Shown piece after piece: positions 63,857 through 64,000 of a stretch of 64,000 nucleotides of DNA. This stretch comes from Steinernema hermaphroditum. Its lineage: Eukaryota; Nematoda; Chromadorea; Rhabditida; Steinernematidae. Position numbers and translations under genes: made by a program. Where the stretch lies: assembly GCA_030435675.1 (NCBI GenBank), contig CM059623.1, positions 12,370,092-12,434,091 on the forward strand. Reading direction: 5' to 3'. The notes beneath the pieces were generated by a model. It saw nothing but the letters and a program-made list of their open reading frames with translations. It did no database searches and was not told the DNA's origin. Position 1 is the first letter of the stretch. Every line of letters begins with the position of its first letter.

Positions 63857-64000
63857 CGAGAAGACACTGGCGCTCTTCAGTTGGAATGCGGTAACGGGCC
63901 TCGAGGGTCTCGCATCGAAAATGAACGTTCTGAACGGCTCGAACGTGCGCAAGGCGCTCGACATCGACTTGCAACTGAGGGAGAAGAACGATCGGGTAGG
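63857..64000 (+). CDS. 5' part of an unrecognised gene, cut by the window end
   Basis: The acceptor ATTGTTTCAG ends at 63,856. The frame then runs open to the window edge; the first ATG is at 63,921 (MNVLNGSNVRKALDIDLQLREKNDR). The end of this peptide is charged and heptad-like, as at the start of a coiled coil or leucine zipper. The upstream part of the frame (EKTLALFSWNAVTGLEGLASK) is also open, so this may be an internal exon or a trans-spliced first exon with a leader. Codon use looks coding. The protein is not recognised. Confidence 0.45.

Overview
This is eukaryotic DNA, almost certainly from a nematode. Most introns that can be read through are 44-48 bp with TTTTCAG or TTTAG acceptors. 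Candidate spliced-leader acceptors sit 7-9 bp before two start codons. The best-recognised gene is the MIG-10/lamellipodin/RIAM adaptor of cell migration and axon guidance, and the tRNA genes fit. The style of the single-exon orphan at 51.4 kb recalls clade IV worms such as Steinernema, but that is a weak guess.

Region 1 (about 0.3-37.7 kb, + strand) looks like one very long transcription unit for a mig-10 homologue. Six exons at 29.8-37.7 kb give a 746-residue protein with proline-rich, RA and PH segments and an Ena/VASP-type FPPPP motif. Two more candidate first coding exons (3.4 kb and 27.8 kb) end in the same splice phase. The non-coding DNA is remarkable: the heptamer ATTTTTG occurs about 145 times on the + strand between 0.36 and 35.4 kb, and I saw only about two reverse-complement copies. 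It stops abruptly where mig-10's long introns stop. The same DNA carries many local diverged duplications and, every 2-5 kb, a GC-rich island.

Region 2 (38.4-40.1 kb) holds an intact divergent tRNA-Cys/tRNA-Gln pair and a minus-strand gene whose frame continues through an in-frame TAA.

Region 3 (40.3-49.65 kb) is a Ty3/gypsy-type LTR retrotransposon with nearly identical LTRs. Its order is gag, then an envelope-like glycoprotein segment, then protease, RT, RNase H and integrase. The glycoprotein segment is fused in frame upstream of the protease, instead of lying downstream of pol. The coding region is broken by a -1 frame change in gag, a TGA between protease and RT, and a TAA inside the integrase catalytic core.

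Region 4 (50.9-59.3 kb) is compact: a long hairpin, a TATA-driven single-exon orphan gene, tRNA-Cys, a seven-exon gene for a protein with two C2-like domains, tRNA-Pro, an NDUFA8-type complex I subunit gene with twin CX9C motifs, and convergent to it a small minus-strand gene for a protein with a hydrophobic C-terminal tail.

Region 5 (59.3-64 kb) is GC-rich, without a recognisable gene until 63.9 kb. It has repeated TACGGTAG and CGATCG motifs, a broken tRNA-Gln copy, an intact tRNA-Lys, and the first exon of an unrecognised + strand gene running off the window.

All positions, counts and splice joins were read by eye. No search or alignment was run.
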